From an uncultured Francisella sp. (GTDB lineage Bacteria; Pseudomonadota; Gammaproteobacteria; Burkholderiales; Neisseriaceae), in assembly GCA_905373555.1 (NCBI GenBank), contig CAJPTP010000025.1, positions 1-9,209 of the forward strand: a stretch of DNA of 9,209 nt, written 5' to 3'. Both the position numbers and the translations under genes were made by a program. The notes beneath the pieces were generated by a model. It searched no databases, had not been told where the DNA came from, and worked only from the letters and a program-made list of their open reading frames with translations. Positions 7,688 to 9,209 of the stretch are shown one piece after another. Numbering within the stretch: the stretch's first letter is position 1; each line of letters starts with the position of its first letter.

Positions 7688-8692
7688 TTACAGCCTGACG
7701 CCCTCGGCCGCCGCCGCCAAGTCGCGCAGCTGCGCCAAGCGGCTGTTGAAGGCGCCCGCGTCCTCATGGCTCACCCCGGCGTCGATCAGCGTCTTGGTTT
7801 GCAGCGCCCGCAAAACCACCTGCGCGGCTTGATGGCCTTTGTCGATCATGCGCGCGCGCGCCTGCTCGGCGTTTTCCGTTGTGAGAATCGCGTTGGCGAT
7901 GGGAATCCCGCAGTCCAGCGACACGCGCATCACGCCTTGGGCGCTGTTGTCGGAGACCAGCTCGAAATGGTAGGTTTCGCCGCGCACCACCACGCCGATG
8001 GCGATCAGCGCGTCGAAGGAGAGCAGGGAGCCGCGGCGCGGCCCGGGGCGAAGCTCATGCAGCATCTGGGCGTCCAAAGTGCGCTCGTCGGCGGCCAAGC
8101 GCGCCCACGGCGCCGTCATCCGGCTCCATTGCGTTTGACGGCCCAAGCCCGCAAGGCAGCGAAGATCAGGATGCGCCAAGCTCTTGGCCTCGGCGAAGGC
8201 AAGGGCGCGACGCCCTTGGCCTGGGCCGAACGCGCCGTCGCTTGCGCCTCGGGCTTCATCCGCGTTTTTGACCTTTTTCCCCTTTTTGCGCTTTTTGCCC
8301 GATTTTTTGCTTCGGCACGTCTCGCCAAAGCGCGCATGCGAAGCGAAGCCGAACAAGGCGAGCCCCTCGTCGGCCGCGTCTTGTTTCTCGCGCCCCCGTT
8401 CTTGCTCGACCGCTTCGGTTTCGGCTTCGGCTTCGGCTTCGGGGTCGGGCTCGCGGCGCTGCGCGAGCCAGCTTAGCGTCAGCGGCAGCTCCAAGGCGCC
8501 GGGCGCCGTCGCGACGTACAGGTCGGGCTTGTCCAAGCCGAAGGAATGCAGCGTCTCGAGGCAGGCGTGCAGCGTCGCCTCGCCGATGCTTTGCGAAAAC
8601 GTCGAGAGGGCAATCCCGATGGCGGGCTTGAACGGGAGCGCTCTGTAAAAATCGGCGGTGGTGGGATCGGGGCGGTATTCTTTTTCGCTCAT
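7688..8692 (-). CDS. ribH: 6,7-dimethyl-8-ribityllumazine synthase with a large internal insertion
   Basis: RibH condenses 5-amino-6-ribitylaminouracil with 3,4-dihydroxybutanone 4-phosphate, the penultimate step of riboflavin synthesis, usually as a pentamer or 60-mer shell. The product is 334 residues; 150-170 is normal. Residues 24-79 are the N-terminal half: the first strand IGIALSTFSQ, then APGALELPLTLSWLAQ (62-77) with the conserved Glu68. Residues 224-300 are the C-terminal half: LSFDALIAIGVVVRGETYHFELVS with the catalytic-type His242, CGIPIANAILTTENAEQA (261-278) and RMIDKG with Arg281 and Lys285. Between them lie about 142 extra residues (80-222; bases about 8027-8455), with no counterpart in the family as I know it. 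A tail of about 35 residues follows the core. The first-strand motif usually RFN reads TFS. The start at 8692 has AAGAGG 6 bases upstream. Both halves are in frame, so the gene looks functional. Confidence 0.93.
   Translation of the reverse strand: MSEKEYRPDPTTADFYRALPFKPAIGIALSTFSQSIGEATLHACLETLHSFGLDKPDLYVATAPGALELPLTLSWLAQRREPDPEAEAEAETEAVEQERGREKQDAADEGLALFGFASHARFGETCRSKKSGKKRKKGKKVKNADEARGASDGAFGPGQGRRALAFAEAKSLAHPDLRCLAGLGRQTQWSRMTAPWARLAADERTLDAQMLHELRPGPRRGSLLSFDALIAIGVVVRGETYHFELVSDNSAQGVMRVSLDCGIPIANAILTTENAEQARARMIDKGHQAAQVVLRALQTKTLIDAGVSHEDAGAFNSRLAQLRDLAAAAEGVRL
8413..8442 (-). repeat. Hexamer (TTCGGC) repeat inside ribH
   Basis: Four to five consecutive TTCGGY units on the plus strand encode the EAEAEAETEA run (residues 85-94) at the start of the RibH insertion. 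The repeat marks the left junction of the inserted segment and suggests slippage growth there. Confidence 0.88.
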
Positions 8693-8698
8693 GGCGGG

Positions 8699-8704
8699 CC
8701 TCTT
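8699..8704 (-). promoter_or_regulatory. Ribosome binding site of ribH
   Basis: AAGAGG on the minus strand lies 6 bases before the ATG at 8692. It decides for this start over the ATG at 8710 and over the much longer open frame reaching 9118. Confidence 0.72.
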
Positions 8705-8737
8705 GCGCATGCGCCCGGGCGGGCGCCAACGCGCCCA

Positions 8738-8743
8738 ATCATA
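8738..8743 (-). promoter_or_regulatory. Candidate -10 element upstream of ribH
   Basis: TATGAT, within GTTATGATTGG on the minus strand, is the only AT-rich patch near the ribH start, 46 bases before the ATG. No convincing -35 is seen. Confidence 0.4.
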
Positions 8744-9005
8744 ACTGATTTGCCCCCATCCGAAGCGACGGCTTTCCGCTTGCGCTTTCGGCGGGGCCAA
8801 GGCGTCCGGCAAGCCCGGCGGAGTCAAAGCGCGGGGCGGCGGGCGCAAGCGAAGAACAATCGGGCGGCGCCAACGCCGCCAAGAAAAAAAAGAGGCGAGG
8901 CGAGGCGCGGGCGAGGAGCGCGGACGGCGCCAGGCCGGCGCCCCGCGGAGAAAATGGGCGCGGCGGGGCCCCGGGCCAAGGCGCGCGGGCGGCGGCGCAT
9001 CGACA

Positions 9006-9050
9006 GACTGCGCTTCGACGGGCTGCGCTTCGACGGGCTGCGCCTTGAAG
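9006..9050. repeat. 15-bp tandem array, three units
   Basis: Units at 9006-9020, 9021-9035 and 9036-9050 follow GGCTGCGCTTCGACG. The first two differ by one base and the third is more diverged. The array directly abuts a 16-bp array. Confidence 0.9.
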
Positions 9051-9051
9051 C

Positions 9052-9099
9052 GTCGGCGTCTCGAACAGTCGGCGTCTCGAACAGTCGGCGTCTCGGACC
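9052..9099. repeat. 16-bp tandem array, three units
   Basis: GTCGGCGTCTCGAACA occurs exactly at 9052-9067 and 9068-9083 and with two changes at 9084-9099. The 16-base period does not preserve a reading frame, which argues against coding. The unit shares the GCG-CTCGA core with the neighbouring 15-bp unit, so the two arrays may have a common origin. Confidence 0.9.
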
Positions 9100-9209
9100 G
9101 TCGACGGCGCCCGATCACGGCGCCGGGATGGCGGAAGGGCGCGGAAGGGCGGGGCGCGCGGAGCGCATGAAGCGGGCAAGCGTGATGGGAAAGGATGAGG
9201 CGCGTGGGG

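Larger units (their letters stand above)
8693..9209. other. Region upstream of ribH
   Basis: The ribH frame stays open to 9118, but this part encodes Arg/Pro/Ala-rich sequence unlike any RibH, has no ribosome binding site, and carries tandem arrays (9006-9099), so I treat it as non-coding. It also holds a hairpin GGCGGCG-CCAA-CGCCGCC (8863-8880) next to an A-tract on the wrong side for a terminator. No 3' end of ribBA or ribC/E, which often precede ribH, is recognisable before the window ends. Confidence 0.6.

Noticed and set aside
7402..7698. 98-codon plus-strand frame in a less GC-biased stretch
   Set aside because: No recognisable product, no clear ribosome binding site, runs through the ribH terminator and into the end of ribH on the opposite strand.
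8027..8455. RibH insertion as an intein or mobile element
   Set aside because: No intein splice-junction residues (Cys/Ser start, His-Asn end), no inverted terminal repeats, no target duplication and no transposase motif seen.
8863..8893. Hairpin beside an A/T tract upstream of ribH as a terminator
   Set aside because: The T-tract precedes the hairpin on the minus strand and is an A-tract after it on the plus strand, the wrong polarity for both.
9006..9099. Tandem arrays as a CRISPR
   Set aside because: Units abut directly with no unique spacers between them.
8693..9118. In-frame 142-residue N-terminal extension of RibH
   Set aside because: No ribosome binding site at its ATG, Arg/Pro-rich product, and a 16-bp repeat array inside it; the start at 8692 has AAGAGG at the right distance.

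Overview
The window is GC-rich DNA from a proteobacterium, most likely a betaproteobacterium of the Burkholderiales (inference). The evidence is a SecB-dependent export chaperone, an alanyl-tRNA synthetase of proteobacterial type, NusB, and a lumazine synthase whose catalytic half (RGETYHFELVS, then ARMIDKG) resembles betaproteobacterial RibH as I recall it. I cannot name the genus.

Layout, left to right: secB (minus, 207-761) with a rho-independent terminator at 134-176; a second, diverged secB paralogue (minus, 1199-1729); a 781-base divergent spacer; alaS (plus, 2511-5162); a 423-base convergent spacer holding a strong bidirectional terminator (5457-5510); nusB (minus, 5586-6263); a 1424-base spacer full of purine/pyrimidine simple repeats; ribH (minus, 7688-8692) with its own terminator; and 517 bases upstream of ribH that carry two abutting tandem arrays. 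The five genes cover 5421 of 9209 bases (about 59%), which is low for a free-living bacterium. The spacers hold hairpins, homopolymers and simple repeats but no gene I recognise.

The genes are housekeeping: protein export (two SecB), translation (AlaRS), transcription antitermination (NusB) and riboflavin synthesis (RibH). ribH and nusB keep the order usual in proteobacteria, but a terminator and 1.4 kb now separate them, so they are probably transcribed separately.

The unusual signals are these. (1) RibH carries an in-frame insertion of about 140 residues between its two conserved halves. (2) The second SecB has lost two of the four residues that dock SecA in E. coli. (3) Low-complexity, repeat-derived segments appear in protein tails and loops (both SecB tails, the RibH insert; a non-conserved tail on NusB) and similar sequence fills the spacers. 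This suggests a genome in which simple-sequence growth is tolerated wherever protein structure allows. (4) A potential three-way-junction fold lies 116-170 bases upstream of alaS.
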